Source of the DNA: Rhodobacteraceae bacterium QY30
Lineage (GTDB): Bacteria; Pseudomonadota; Alphaproteobacteria; Rhodobacterales; Rhodobacteraceae
Reading direction: 5' to 3'
DNA: 64,000 nucleotides
NCBI GenBank assembly: GCA_002356635.1
Contig: CP023454.1
Location: 992,001-1,056,000, forward strand
Positions 31,784 through 39,840 of this stretch are shown one piece after another (position 1 is the stretch's first letter; each line of letters opens with the position of its first letter). Position numbers and translations under genes: made by a program. Under the pieces are notes generated by a model that searched no databases, was not told where the DNA came from, and was given only the letters and a program-made list of their open reading frames with translations.

Positions 31784-32230
31784 TTGATCGAAATGGACGA
31801 AACTGACCACCGTCTGCTGGCAGAGCTGCGGCGGGACGGGCGCGCAGCCCTGTCCGATCTGGCGGCGGGTCTCGGGGTGTCGCGCGCCACGGTCCGCGCG
31901 CGGATCGAAAGGCTGACGGCCCGGGGCGAGATCGTCGGTTTTACCGTCGTCACCCGGGGCGACGTGACGGCGATGCCGGTGCGGGGGCTGATGATGATCG
32001 GGATCGAAGGGCGCGGGACCGACCGCATCCTGGGCCGGCTGACCGGCCTGCCAGAGGTGATCGCGGTACATTCGACCAACGGCCGCTGGGACCTGATCGC
32101 CGAGATCGGCACCCGGACGCTGGAGGAATTCGATGCGGTGCTGGCGCTGATCCGGCGTCTGGAAGGGGTCACCGCGTCGGAAACCAGCCTGATGCTGACC
32201 ACCCGGCGTGCGGGGCGGCGCCAAACGTGA
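31784..32230 (+). CDS. Lrp/AsnC family regulator of the arginase operon (putative)
   Basis: A 148-residue protein with an N-terminal helix-turn-helix (DLAAGLGVSRATVRARIERL) and a C-terminal amino-acid-binding RAM/AsnC domain. The start chosen is TTG 31784: GGAGG lies exactly 5 bases upstream, whereas the ATG at 31793 is too far from it. Divergence from arginase and ornithine cyclodeaminase suggests it induces them in response to arginine or ornithine, as PutR/ArgR-type Lrp proteins do; this is inference. Confidence 0.88.
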   Translation: MIEMDETDHRLLAELRRDGRAALSDLAAGLGVSRATVRARIERLTARGEIVGFTVVTRGDVTAMPVRGLMMIGIEGRGTDRILGRLTGLPEVIAVHSTNGRWDLIAEIGTRTLEEFDAVLALIRRLEGVTASETSLMLTTRRAGRRQT

Positions 32231-32240
32231 TCGGCGCGGG

Positions 32241-32717
32241 TCAGTCGCGGGCGCGGAAGGCGGCGATCCAGATCGCCATCAGCACGAAAGAAAGGATGGC
32301 GTTCCAGCTGGCCATCGACAGGCCCAGGAACTGCCAGGCGATTTCGTCGCAGCGGACCAGCGGCGCGGCCAGGATCTGGTTCAGCAATTCTTCCGAGGAG
32401 AGGCCGCTGATGTCCTTCGAGGTGCAGGTCGACGGTCCGATCCACCATCCCTGTTCGACACCGGCGTGATAGACCCCCAGTGCCCCGGTGGTCGCCGCCG
32501 CCAGCGCGCCGAGCAGCGCGAGGAACCGCTGTCTCATCCCGAAGGCGAACAGAAGGCCGATGCCGAAGGCGATGGCGTGGGGCCAGCGTTGCCACAGGCA
32601 CAGCTTGCACGGCGCATAGCCCATGGCCTGGAACCCGAAGGCGGAAATCAGCATCGCGGCCGATCCAAACGCCGCGAGGATCGCCAGTTTCTGCCGGTTG
32701 CCAAAGCTCCGTCGCAT
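32241..32717 (-). CDS. dsbB: Disulfide bond formation protein DsbB
   Basis: Inner-membrane oxidase that re-oxidises DsbA and passes electrons to quinone. The 158 residues have four hydrophobic helices, the first periplasmic pair Cys37-x-x-Cys40 (APCKLCLWQRWPH) and a second pair in GPSTCTSKD and LVRCDEIAW. ATG at 32717 overlaps the stop of the upstream yqaA gene (TGATG); the TTG just before it is not needed. Confidence 0.92.
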   Translation of the reverse strand: MRRSFGNRQKLAILAAFGSAAMLISAFGFQAMGYAPCKLCLWQRWPHAIAFGIGLLFAFGMRQRFLALLGALAAATTGALGVYHAGVEQGWWIGPSTCTSKDISGLSSEELLNQILAAPLVRCDEIAWQFLGLSMASWNAILSFVLMAIWIAAFRARD

Positions 32718-33301
32718 CAATGCACCTTCAGGACATAGATCGCCGCAGCGACCAGAAGCGCCACCCCCAGCGCGACGAAGGGCAAGCGCCGCTCGATATA
32801 GTCGAGGATCGTCTTGCCGTAGCGCCGCAGCAGCCAGGCCAGCCCGAAGAACCGGCCGCCCCGCGCCACGATGGCCGACAGGATGAACAGCGGCAGGTTG
32901 AAGCCGATGACCCCCGACAGGATCGTCACCACCTTCATCGGCGGCAGGTGCGTCAGGCCCGAGGTGACCAGCATCACCAGGATCGCCACCTGACCGGTTT
33001 CGCCCCGCAAGGCATTGAACGCATCCAGCTTGCCGTAGAATTCAAGGATCGGGCGCGCCACCAGGTCGAAGGCGTAGAACCCCAGCGCCCAGCCGAAGAT
33101 GCCGCCCAGCACCGACGTGACCGTTGCGATGGTTGCATATTGCATCGACCGATCCGGCCGTGCCACGCACATCGGAATGAACAGGACATCCGCCGGAATG
33201 GGAAAGACCGAGCTTTCGACGAAGGAGACGGTGCCCATGGCCGCGGGCGCGTGTCGTGAACGTGCCCAGCTGAGCGTCCAGTCGTAGAGTTGGCGGAACA
33301 T
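32717..33301 (-). CDS. YqaA-type DedA/SNARE-associated membrane protein
   Basis: A 194-residue member of the DedA superfamily, YqaA branch: the N-terminal FVESSVFPIPADVLFIPMCV, the GWALGFYAFD helix and the late TSGLTHLPPMKVVTILSG are typical. DedA relatives act in membrane homeostasis and lipid carrier recycling. ATG at 33301 (MFRQLYDW) fits the family; an upstream in-frame ATG adds 14 residues without similarity. Coupled to dsbB. Confidence 0.85.
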   Translation of the reverse strand: MFRQLYDWTLSWARSRHAPAAMGTVSFVESSVFPIPADVLFIPMCVARPDRSMQYATIATVTSVLGGIFGWALGFYAFDLVARPILEFYGKLDAFNALRGETGQVAILVMLVTSGLTHLPPMKVVTILSGVIGFNLPLFILSAIVARGGRFFGLAWLLRRYGKTILDYIERRLPFVALGVALLVAAAIYVLKVH

Positions 33302-33383
33302 CACCCCGATCCTGTCTTGGCCCCGGCTCGGGGGGTAGGGCATGGGGCGCGGCAGGTCAAGCGGAACCGCCTTTGCCCTGAGG

Positions 33384-33405
33384 AGTTACACAAGTTATTG
33401 TAACT
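33384..33405. promoter_or_regulatory. Inverted repeat between yqaA and ypfJ
   Basis: AGTTACA (33384-33390) and TGTAACT (33399-33405) are perfect inverted arms with an 8-base spacer, in the divergent promoter region. It is AT-rich compared with the surroundings, as operators and promoters are. Confidence 0.4.
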
Positions 33406-33463
33406 ACGGCGAGGATCGCCGCTGATGGATCGCGGCGACCGGCAATTCGGGGGATTTCAGGAC

Positions 33464-34321
33464 ATGAGATGGCAGGGCCGTCGCGGCAGCAGCAACATCG
33501 AGGACCGGCGCGGGATGCGCATGGGGGGCGTTGGCGGGGCCGGGCTGGGGGGCTTCGGGCTTCTGGCCGTGCTGGCCATCGGCTATTTCCTTGGCATTGA
33601 CGTGACGCCCCTGCTGAACGGCCAGATGGGCGGATCGGGCGAAATGGTGCAGTCCGACGTGCCGCTGACCGAGGCCGACAAGCAGGCCGGTCAGTTCGTC
33701 TCGGTGACGCTGGCCGATACCGAGGAGATCTGGTCCGATACCTTCCGCCAGATGAACCGCACCTATCATCCGGCAACGCTGGTCCTGTTCAAGCAGGTCA
33801 CGCCCTCGCCCTGCGGCAATGCCTCGGGGGCCACGGGTCCGTTCTATTGCCCGATCGACAAGAAGGTCTATCTGGACACCGAATTCTTCACCACGCTGTC
33901 GCAGCGTCTGGGCGCTGGGGGCGATTTCGCCGCTGCCTATGTCGTGGCGCATGAGGTTGCCCACCATGTCCAGGACGAACTCGGCATCCTTGAAAAGGTC
34001 AACAACGTCCGCCAGCAGTCCAGCCAGACGGTATCGAACGACCTGTCCGTGCGGATCGAATTGCAGGCCGATTGCTTCTCGGGCATCTGGGCCCGGCAGG
34101 CGTCGAGCAAGTTCGGCACCATCGACCGGCAGGACCTGCTGGAAGCCATCAATGCCGCCAAGCAGATTGGCGATGACACCCTGATGCGCAATGCCGGACA
34201 GGCGCCCATGCCCGAAGCCTTTACCCACGGCACGTCCGAGCAGCGCCAGCGGTGGCTGGTCCGGGGGATGGAATCGGGCAAGATCGACGCCTGCGACACG
34301 TTCAGCACCGATCAGCTTTGA
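33464..34321 (+). CDS. YpfJ-type neutral zinc metallopeptidase
   Basis: A 285-residue membrane-anchored protease. The N-terminus MRWQGRRGSSNIEDRRG is typical of the family, followed by a Gly-rich segment and one membrane helix, then the catalytic motif HEVAHH in YVVAHEVAHHVQ and the third-ligand region RIELQADCFSGIWA. Cysteines in SPCGN, FYCPID and a late DACDTF may form disulfides. The start follows a CAGGAC site; an upstream in-frame ATG adds 13 residues. Confidence 0.92.
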   Translation: MRWQGRRGSSNIEDRRGMRMGGVGGAGLGGFGLLAVLAIGYFLGIDVTPLLNGQMGGSGEMVQSDVPLTEADKQAGQFVSVTLADTEEIWSDTFRQMNRTYHPATLVLFKQVTPSPCGNASGATGPFYCPIDKKVYLDTEFFTTLSQRLGAGGDFAAAYVVAHEVAHHVQDELGILEKVNNVRQQSSQTVSNDLSVRIELQADCFSGIWARQASSKFGTIDRQDLLEAINAAKQIGDDTLMRNAGQAPMPEAFTHGTSEQRQRWLVRGMESGKIDACDTFSTDQL

Positions 34322-34383
34322 TCCTTCCGGCGCAAACACCGCTTGTCTGGCGCCTTTCGGGGCGCTAGATCGGGGATCAGGTG

Positions 34384-34467
34384 GCCCGAGTGGTGGAATG
34401 GTAGACGCAGGGGATTCAAAATCCTCCGCCGCAAGGCTTGCGAGTTCGAGTCTCGCCTCGGGCACCA
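34384..34467 (+). tRNA. tRNA-Leu (CAA)
   Basis: An 84-base tRNA with acceptor arms GCCCGAG and CTCGGGC, a T-arm with GTTCGAGTC, a long leucine-type variable arm, and the anticodon loop ATTCAAAAT with anticodon CAA, reading UUG. The CCA end is encoded. It lies between ypfJ and the TRIC-type gene. Confidence 0.95.
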
Positions 34468-34531
34468 CATCCTTCTGACAGCAAGATCCGAAGTCATGGT
34501 GCGGCCGGTCGGTCGCGCATTCGGGCCGGCG

Positions 34532-35194
34532 TCAGCCGATCTTGCCTCCATCGTCGGGGGCGCGCCCCGGGCGGGGGCGGTAGACCGGTAGCGCCCAATC
34601 GAACCGCAGGGCCAGACTGCGGATCACGAAGGCGGTCAGAAGCCCCGCCGCCATGGCCCAAAGGCGCGGCAGGTCCAGCGCCAGCGCCAGAAGGAAAAGC
34701 AGCGCGCCCGCAGCCGAGGCGGTCACGTAGATCTCGCGCCGAAGCAGGATCGAGGGTTCCTGCCCCAGCGTATCGCGCAGGATCCCGCCCACAACCGCGG
34801 TGATGATACCCATGACCAGCGCCACCAGCGGACTTGCCCCCGCATCAAGGCCCTTGGCAGTTCCGGCGATGGTGACCAGCGCCATGCCGAAAGCATCCAG
34901 ATACAGAAGCAGCCGGTAGCGCGAATTGACCAGATGCGCCGAGAAATGCACAAGGCCCGAGGCAACGAGGCACAGGGCAACCGGTGTGGGGTTCACCACC
35001 CAGAACACCGGGACGCCCAGCAGAAGGTCGCGCAGCGTCCCGCCGCCGACCCCGGTCACCATTCCCAGCCAGACAAAGCCGACGATATCCATCTGCTTGC
35101 GCGACGCGACCAGCGCCCCGGTGATCGCGAAGACGACCGCCGACGCCATGTCCAGCACCGATAGCACCGACAGGACAGGGGCGATGGTGTTCAT
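34532..35194 (-). CDS. TRIC-type (UPF0126/YadS) cation channel
   Basis: A 220-residue, seven-helix membrane protein made of two similar halves, each with the family motif: TGVGGGTLRDLLLG and TAVVGGILRDTLGQ. Bacterial members are trimeric K+/Na+-permeable channels related to animal TRIC; some have been linked to glycine transport, so the substrate is open. It is a single gene next to tRNA-Leu. Confidence 0.88.
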   Translation of the reverse strand: MNTIAPVLSVLSVLDMASAVVFAITGALVASRKQMDIVGFVWLGMVTGVGGGTLRDLLLGVPVFWVVNPTPVALCLVASGLVHFSAHLVNSRYRLLLYLDAFGMALVTIAGTAKGLDAGASPLVALVMGIITAVVGGILRDTLGQEPSILLRREIYVTASAAGALLFLLALALDLPRLWAMAAGLLTAFVIRSLALRFDWALPVYRPRPGRAPDDGGKIG

Positions 35195-35287
35195 GCCAGC
35201 CCTATGCCCGTTGCGGCTGCGTTCGGGTCCGTTGCCGTCATCCTGGCCATGCCCCTGGTTCTGCCCCGCATCCCTGCAATCTCCCCC

Positions 35288-36454
35288 TTAACGGCCCGCC
35301 GCGATCATGCTGACCAGCCCGGCCAGCGCCACGGCGCTGCCCAGCAGCAGCGGCGCGGCATAGCTGGCCTCGGGCCCGGCCAGCCAGCCCGTGGCGATCG
35401 GCCCGGCGACCTGGCCCACGCCGAACATCAGCGTCATGCGCGCCATGGCCGGTCCGGGCGCCGAGGGGCGGCGGATTCCGGCCTCCATCAGCGAAAGAGA
35501 GACGATGACGACGAAGGTCGCCCCGAACAGGATTGCCGCGGCAACATGAAGGACGCTCGCCCCCGGCATCGCCAGTGCGGCCAGCGCCACGGCCTGCGCC
35601 GTCATGCAGCCAAACAGCACCGGGCGCGCCCCCAGGCGCCGTGCGGCCAGCGATCCGGCCACCGCACCCGCGATGTTGGAAAGGCCCAGCAGCACCCATG
35701 TCAGCGCCGCCGCGCCGCCTGTGCTGCCCGAAGACGTCAGGATATCGACGACGAAGGTGGCGCCGACCGCGTAGGCCCAGCCCGCCGCCAGGTAGCCGCC
35801 GCCGAAGAACCAGAACCAGCGGCGGGTCTCGGTGTCGGGCGGCATCGCCACATCAACCCGACCGGGCACCGACGCCGGGGCAGGGCGGGGGACCAAGATC
35901 CAGGCGGCGGGCAAGGTCAGCACCGCGACCCAGCCGAAAACCTGCCATTGCCAGGTCCAGGCCGCCGCCGGCCCCATCGCCCAGGCGACGATGCCCGACA
36001 GGCAGATCCCGATCCCGATCCCGGCGAAATGCGGACCCAGGTCGGGCCGCCGTTCCTGTCGGCGCAGCCAGCCCAGGATGAACTCGGCCGCCAGCAGCAT
36101 TCCCGCAACGCCGCTGAACCCGGCGATGAAGCGGGACACCGACCAGTGCCAGAGGCTTTCGGTCATGCTCATCTGAAAGGTGCTGCCGACCGCGAGGACC
36201 AGGGTGGCCCGGTAGAAAAGCAGCCGTTGGGCCGGATCGCGCAGCATGGCCAGCAGGACGGTCGCCGCCATGTAGCCCATGTAGATCGTTGCCCCCAGCC
36301 AGCCCGCCCCGGCCGCGTCAAGCCCGGCCTGTGCCCGCATCACCGGCAAAAGCGGCGTGTAGGCAAAGCGGGCGACGCCGATCGTCAGGATCTGCGCCGC
36401 AATACCCCCCGCAAAGACCAGCCAGAGGGCGCGGGAACTGTCAGCGGACCGCAA
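35288..36454 (-). CDS. MFS transporter, YbfB/YjiJ type
   Basis: About twelve hydrophobic helices over 388 residues; the first ones read ILTIGVARFAYTPLLPVM, typical of the YbfB/YjiJ branch, whose substrates are mostly unknown. The apparent start is a TTG at 36454 that overlaps the end of the thioesterase gene by 14 bases, so coupled translation is likely but the exact start is unsure. It may export or import something linked to the thioesterase's substrate. Confidence 0.82.
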   Translation of the reverse strand: MRSADSSRALWLVFAGGIAAQILTIGVARFAYTPLLPVMRAQAGLDAAGAGWLGATIYMGYMAATVLLAMLRDPAQRLLFYRATLVLAVGSTFQMSMTESLWHWSVSRFIAGFSGVAGMLLAAEFILGWLRRQERRPDLGPHFAGIGIGICLSGIVAWAMGPAAAWTWQWQVFGWVAVLTLPAAWILVPRPAPASVPGRVDVAMPPDTETRRWFWFFGGGYLAAGWAYAVGATFVVDILTSSGSTGGAAALTWVLLGLSNIAGAVAGSLAARRLGARPVLFGCMTAQAVALAALAMPGASVLHVAAAILFGATFVVIVSLSLMEAGIRRPSAPGPAMARMTLMFGVGQVAGPIATGWLAGPEASYAAPLLLGSAVALAGLVSMIAAGR

Positions 36455-36869
36455 TCTGGCCCGTCCTTCCGTTGGCCTTTGCCATGAAGCGGTCCAGGTC
36501 GATCACCGCGCGCCGGTGCGTGCCCTGTCCGATCGGCCCGGCCTCATCCCGGCAGGCCACCCGGAGAGTGATGGTCCGCCCCTCGACCGCGATCACCGCG
36601 ACTTCGGCCGTCACGGTCATGCCCACGGGCGTGGCGGCGGTGTGGTCCATGTCCACATGGACGCCGACGCTGTGCTGGCCGGGCAGCAGGTAGGGACGCA
36701 GCGCCTGAAGGCAGGTGTGCTCCATGAAGCCCACCAGCATTGCCGTGGCCAGGACAGGCGGCATGTCGACAAAACCGGGCCAGTCGGGGGCGACGCCCGG
36801 CACCGTGTGGCGCGGTTCGACCAGAAGGGTGCCGCTGTGGGTCAGGCCGGGGGTCAGCGTGTTCATCAT
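36441..36869 (-). CDS. Hot-dog fold thioesterase, fluoroacetyl-CoA thioesterase (FlK)-like
   Basis: A 142-residue protein of the thioesterase superfamily: VEPRHTVPGVAPDWPGFVDMPPVLATAMLVGFMEHTC, with the Glu-His in FMEHTCLQAL and VHVDMDHTAATPVGMTVTAE, resembles FlK-like proteins, though a substrate cannot be given. ATG 36869 (MMNTLTPG) is chosen because upstream sequence in the same frame has no family similarity; 36866 is equally possible. It overlaps the MFS gene downstream. The 335 bases upstream hold TGTC..GAC repeats. Confidence 0.78.
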   Translation of the reverse strand: MMNTLTPGLTHSGTLLVEPRHTVPGVAPDWPGFVDMPPVLATAMLVGFMEHTCLQALRPYLLPGQHSVGVHVDMDHTAATPVGMTVTAEVAVIAVEGRTITLRVACRDEAGPIGQGTHRRAVIDLDRFMAKANGRTGQIAVR

Positions 36870-37143
36870 GCGTCCGGGTCCGTGGTTCCTGATGGGATCG
36901 CCCAGGCGGGGGCGACCGTGCGGCAGGGTGCGCCGCGACATCCGGCGCCTGTCCTGGCGAAGGGTATAGCGCGGAGGTCCGGTCGTATTCCAGCCCCGGC
37001 CGGCGACTCCCCGCGAGGCGGAGACGAATCGCTGGAAATGCAACTCTGACTGGAGTTGCGCGGTGGTTTTGGAAACAGGTGATCCGGCGTCGTTAAACTG
37101 TTTCCGGCGGATCGTTAAAAAGCGACGGCTGACCGGGCGTGAA

Positions 37144-37271
37144 TGTCGGCCGTCCGACAATTTTCGGCAGTTTCTACATCCGAAACGGGCACCTGTCCAA
37201 ATAGACAAGTCGAACAGGACCGGTCAGGCCATTCCCCGCGCCCCGAGTCCGGCGACCTGTCGAAATGGACT
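37144..37271. repeat. Three TGTC..GAC inverted motifs
   Basis: In 128 bases: TGTCGG-CCGT-CCGACA (37144-37159); TGTCCAAATAGACA (37194-37207); and TGTCGAAATGGACT (37258-37271). The last two share CCTGTCxAAATxGAC as a direct repeat 64 bases apart. They lie upstream of the thioesterase/MFS genes on one side and of the Hint locus on the other, and look like binding sites for one regulator. Confidence 0.45.
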
Positions 37272-37783
37272 GGCCGGGCGGCGGGAACCCGGCCCGATGT
37301 GTCGTCGGTCATGAAACAGTTACCGAGGGATTAAACCCGATCGGCCCGATCTGGCACCTGCCTTGCGCAAGATATTGTTCGAAAAGGCTTTGTAGGGGCC
37401 GCTTATAGGCGTATCCCTTTGGATGTCAGCGGCAGGACGCCGGTGGAAACAGGTTCGAAGCAGGGGGACGGCCGCATCGGCCGCGCTTTTCCGGCCGCGG
37501 ACCAGGATGGCCGACCCGATGTGCAGCGGGCGGTTCGGACAAGGGCGGGTGTGGCCCGGTCCGTGCCATCTTTTTCCACCGGGCGATACCGCTGGCATGT
37601 GTGTGTGGTGTTAACGAGTGCCGTGCGAGTGTCGAGAGTAACGAGGCGGACCTGTGTCGTGATGTGTGTGGTGGTCCCTGCCGGAGAAGGTGTGTGACGT
37701 CCGGTCGGGAATTCGTGTGGATGAAGAGTGTGGTCGCCGTGTGCAAAAGCATGCGGTCGCTTGGTACTATAGGCGGTGGTGTC
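37272..37783. other. Gene-free stretch with a G/T-rich segment
   Basis: I find no convincing gene on either strand here. From about 37595 to 37760 the plus strand is strongly G/T-biased, with many TGTG runs, unlike the rest of the window. A TACTAT at 37765 could be a -10 box for the reading frame starting at 37784. Confidence 0.5.
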
Positions 37784-38047
37784 ATGATGCTTTCGAAACG
37801 CAGAACGGGTTCCGGGGTATCAGACATCGCCGCCGACGATTCCCATTTCTCCGGCGCGCGTCGCGTGGCAGCCCATCTGGCCGCCGCGCTGTGTTGCCAC
37901 CTGCATCGGGCGCTTCACCAGTTGGCTGCGTCTTTTCGTGACTTCGGGGGAAACCGCGGGCCTTCGCCTGCGTTGATCGCCGTCCGGTCGCAACTGGCTT
38001 CCCCTGCAACCCGTCTGCGCACCCCGCGCCAGACCGCCCGCTTCTGA
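37784..38047 (+). CDS. Doubtful 87-residue frame, in phase with the following Hint gene
   Basis: From ATG 37784 to TGA 38045. The product is basic, with no recognised domain (MMLSKRRTGSGVSDIAAD at the start, TPRQTARF at the end). Third-position GC is lower than in neighbouring genes. It is in the same frame as the Hint protein, separated only by this TGA and 9 bases, so it may be the former N-terminal part of that protein, an upstream leader, or not coding at all. Confidence 0.3.
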   Translation: MMLSKRRTGSGVSDIAADDSHFSGARRVAAHLAAALCCHLHRALHQLAASFRDFGGNRGPSPALIAVRSQLASPATRLRTPRQTARF

Positions 38048-38056
38048 GAAACTGCC

Positions 38057-38644
38057 TTGTCCTGTTTCACCCCTGGCACGATGATTGCGACTCCGACCGG
38101 CGAACGCCCGGTGGAAACCCTTGCGGCGGGCCAGAAAGTGCTGACCCGCGACCACGGCCCCCAGATCATTCGCCATGTGGCCCAGATCCGGCTGGATTAC
38201 GCCAGCCTGATGGCGCGCCCGCATCTGCGCCCGATCCTTCTGCGCAAGGGCGGCATTGGCCCCGCCGTGCCGGAAGAGGACATTCTGGTCAGTCCCAACC
38301 ACCGGATCCTGGTCGGTGCCGATCAGACCGTTCTGGAGCTGGAGGAGCATGAGGCGCTGGTTTCGGCCAAGCACCTGGTTCACAACCGCCATATCCGCGT
38401 CGTCGATACGCTAGGCGTGACCTACGTCCTGCCGGTGTTCGACCGCCACCAGATCGTCCTGGCGAACGGCCTCTGGATGGAGGCGTTCAATCCCGCCGAC
38501 CATTCGCTGAACGGTCTTGGCAATGCCCAGCGAAGCGAGATCGAGGAACTGTTTCCCGGCCTGAGCGCGGAACTGCCGCAGACGCGCCGCAGTGCCGTCC
38601 GCTCGCGGCTGGAGCGTATGGGCCTGTCGTTTTTCGCCCACTGA
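38057..38644 (+). CDS. Small Hint-domain protein (Hedgehog/intein fold)
   Basis: A 195-residue Hint_2-type protein. Right at the N-terminus is the Cys-1 motif CFTPGTMIATPTGERPVETL; the block B motif DILVSPNHRILV carries the conserved His, and the C-terminal part VFDRHQIVLANGLWMEAF is typical of this family in Rhodobacterales. The only start that keeps the cysteine is TTG 38057, with no good ribosome site. No intein C-terminal His-Asn is evident, so protein splicing is unlikely; self-cleavage is possible but unproven. Confidence 0.75.
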   Translation: MSCFTPGTMIATPTGERPVETLAAGQKVLTRDHGPQIIRHVAQIRLDYASLMARPHLRPILLRKGGIGPAVPEEDILVSPNHRILVGADQTVLELEEHEALVSAKHLVHNRHIRVVDTLGVTYVLPVFDRHQIVLANGLWMEAFNPADHSLNGLGNAQRSEIEELFPGLSAELPQTRRSAVRSRLERMGLSFFAH

Positions 38645-38793
38645 TTGCCGGCGCGGATCGCACGCGAGGAACGCAAGATGTGGCGTGCAAAAATGCTGCA
38701 TCGGGCAATTATTGTGCCGAAACCCTCGCGCACCGTCCTTTTTTGTCCTATCGGGTCAGACCAGCCGTCGGGGGATGGCGGCCGGGGATCATC

Positions 38794-39381
38794 ATGCGGA
38801 ACCAGGACTCTGCGCTTGCAGGCGCGGGCATCGTGCAACGGCTTCAGCCGCTGGGTCCGACCAGGACCGGGCTACCGGTCGGGCTTGCGCCTTGCGGTCG
38901 GGTCGCCACGCTGGCGGGGCCGGTTCCGGCTGCCGAACTGAAGCCGGGCGATCTGGTCCTGACGCGCGATTCCGGCTATCGCGCGGTGCTTTGGGCCGGG
39001 CAGGCGGGACGCGCCGTGCCAGGGGTCCGGCTGGACGCTGCCGGGCCCTTGCTGTCCTGCGGGCAGATGGTGGCACGCCCGGGCGACGCCGATCCCGACG
39101 AGGTGCTGGTCCCTGCGGGCGCGCTGGACGGCGGGTCCGCTTGCCCCGCGCCGCTGGACCCGGTCCTGATCCTGTTCGACCGGCATGAGGTGATCCTGGC
39201 CGGGGGGCTCTGGATCGAAAGCCACGGTCCCGCCCAGATTACCGACACGATGGACCCGCGGCGGGCCGAGGCCGTGCAGGCCGCTGTCGCGCCCTTCTGG
39301 CGGGATCACCGGCCCTCACGGCCCCTTGTGCCGATGCCCGCCCGCGCCCGCGATGCCGGCCCGGTTCCCGGCGCCGCCTGA
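38794..39381 (+). CDS. Degenerate Hint-domain protein
   Basis: A second 195-residue Hint_2-like protein, 149 bases after the first. The core reads [35 protein letters not shown], and the C-terminal [21 protein letters not shown] matches the end of the first Hint protein. The nucleophile position has drifted (LAPCGRVAT instead of CFTPGT) and the SPNH motif is lost (LLSCGQMVA), so autoprocessing is unlikely. ATG 38794 has a GGGGATC site; the frame is open further upstream. Confidence 0.7.
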   Translation: MRNQDSALAGAGIVQRLQPLGPTRTGLPVGLAPCGRVATLAGPVPAAELKPGDLVLTRDSGYRAVLWAGQAGRAVPGVRLDAAGPLLSCGQMVARPGDADPDEVLVPAGALDGGSACPAPLDPVLILFDRHEVILAGGLWIESHGPAQITDTMDPRRAEAVQAAVAPFWRDHRPSRPLVPMPARARDAGPVPGAA

Positions 39382-39405
39382 AACCTTGCCGCAGGCAAGC
39401 CGGCA

Positions 39406-39434
39406 CTGGACCTTGCCGCTTCGCGCGCTATAAG
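39406..39434 (+). promoter_or_regulatory. Candidate promoter of the NDUFA12 gene
   Basis: TATAAG at 39429-39434 is a good -10; CTGGAC 17 bases upstream is a weak -35. It precedes the start codon at 39462 by about 28 bases and follows a short CTTGCC/GGCAAG stem-loop (39385-39399). Confidence 0.4.
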
Positions 39435-39461
39435 GAGCCTGATCGTCCGGAGGATGTCCCA

Positions 39462-39836
39462 ATGAACTTTCTGCTTCGCTTGCTGACCTGGTGGAACAGC
39501 CAGACCCTTGGCACCCAGATCTACACCTGGCGCAAGGGCCGGAAGGTCGGCGAGGATGAACAAGGCAACGCCTTTTTCCAGACCGCCGATGGCAAGCGCC
39601 GCTGGGTGATCTACAACGGCGAGGCCGAGGCCAGCCGCGTGTCGCCGGACTGGCACGGCTGGCTGCATTTCACCTGGGACGAGCCGCCGACCAAGGCCGC
39701 GCTGCCGCATAAGCCCTGGGAAAAGCCGCATCATGAAAATCTGACCGGAACGCCGCTGGCCTATGCGCCTGCGGGTTCGATCCGCCGCGCCACCCCGGTT
39801 GCGCGCGCCGATTACGAGGCATGGTCGCCGGAATAG
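39462..39836 (+). CDS. NADH:ubiquinone oxidoreductase subunit NDUFA12 (B17.2 homologue)
   Basis: A 124-residue supernumerary complex I subunit found in mitochondria and alphaproteobacteria such as Paracoccus. Family sequence: [57 protein letters not shown] and [13 protein letters not shown]. It lies outside the nuo operon, as usual, and is followed by mlaD, DUF2155 and aat. A GGAGGATG ribosome site precedes the ATG. Confidence 0.95.
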   Translation: MNFLLRLLTWWNSQTLGTQIYTWRKGRKVGEDEQGNAFFQTADGKRRWVIYNGEAEASRVSPDWHGWLHFTWDEPPTKAALPHKPWEKPHHENLTGTPLAYAPAGSIRRATPVARADYEAWSPE

Positions 39837-39840
39837 GACC

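Noticed and set aside
37426-37827. 133-codon open frame on the minus strand in the G/T-rich tract
   Set aside because: Composition simply mirrors the G/T bias (Pro, His, Thr, Ser rich); no domain and no ribosome site.
38645-38793. Further coding sequence between the two Hint genes
   Set aside because: The frame of the second Hint gene is open upstream to 38680 but the sequence has no Hint similarity and no ribosome site, so ATG 38794 was kept.
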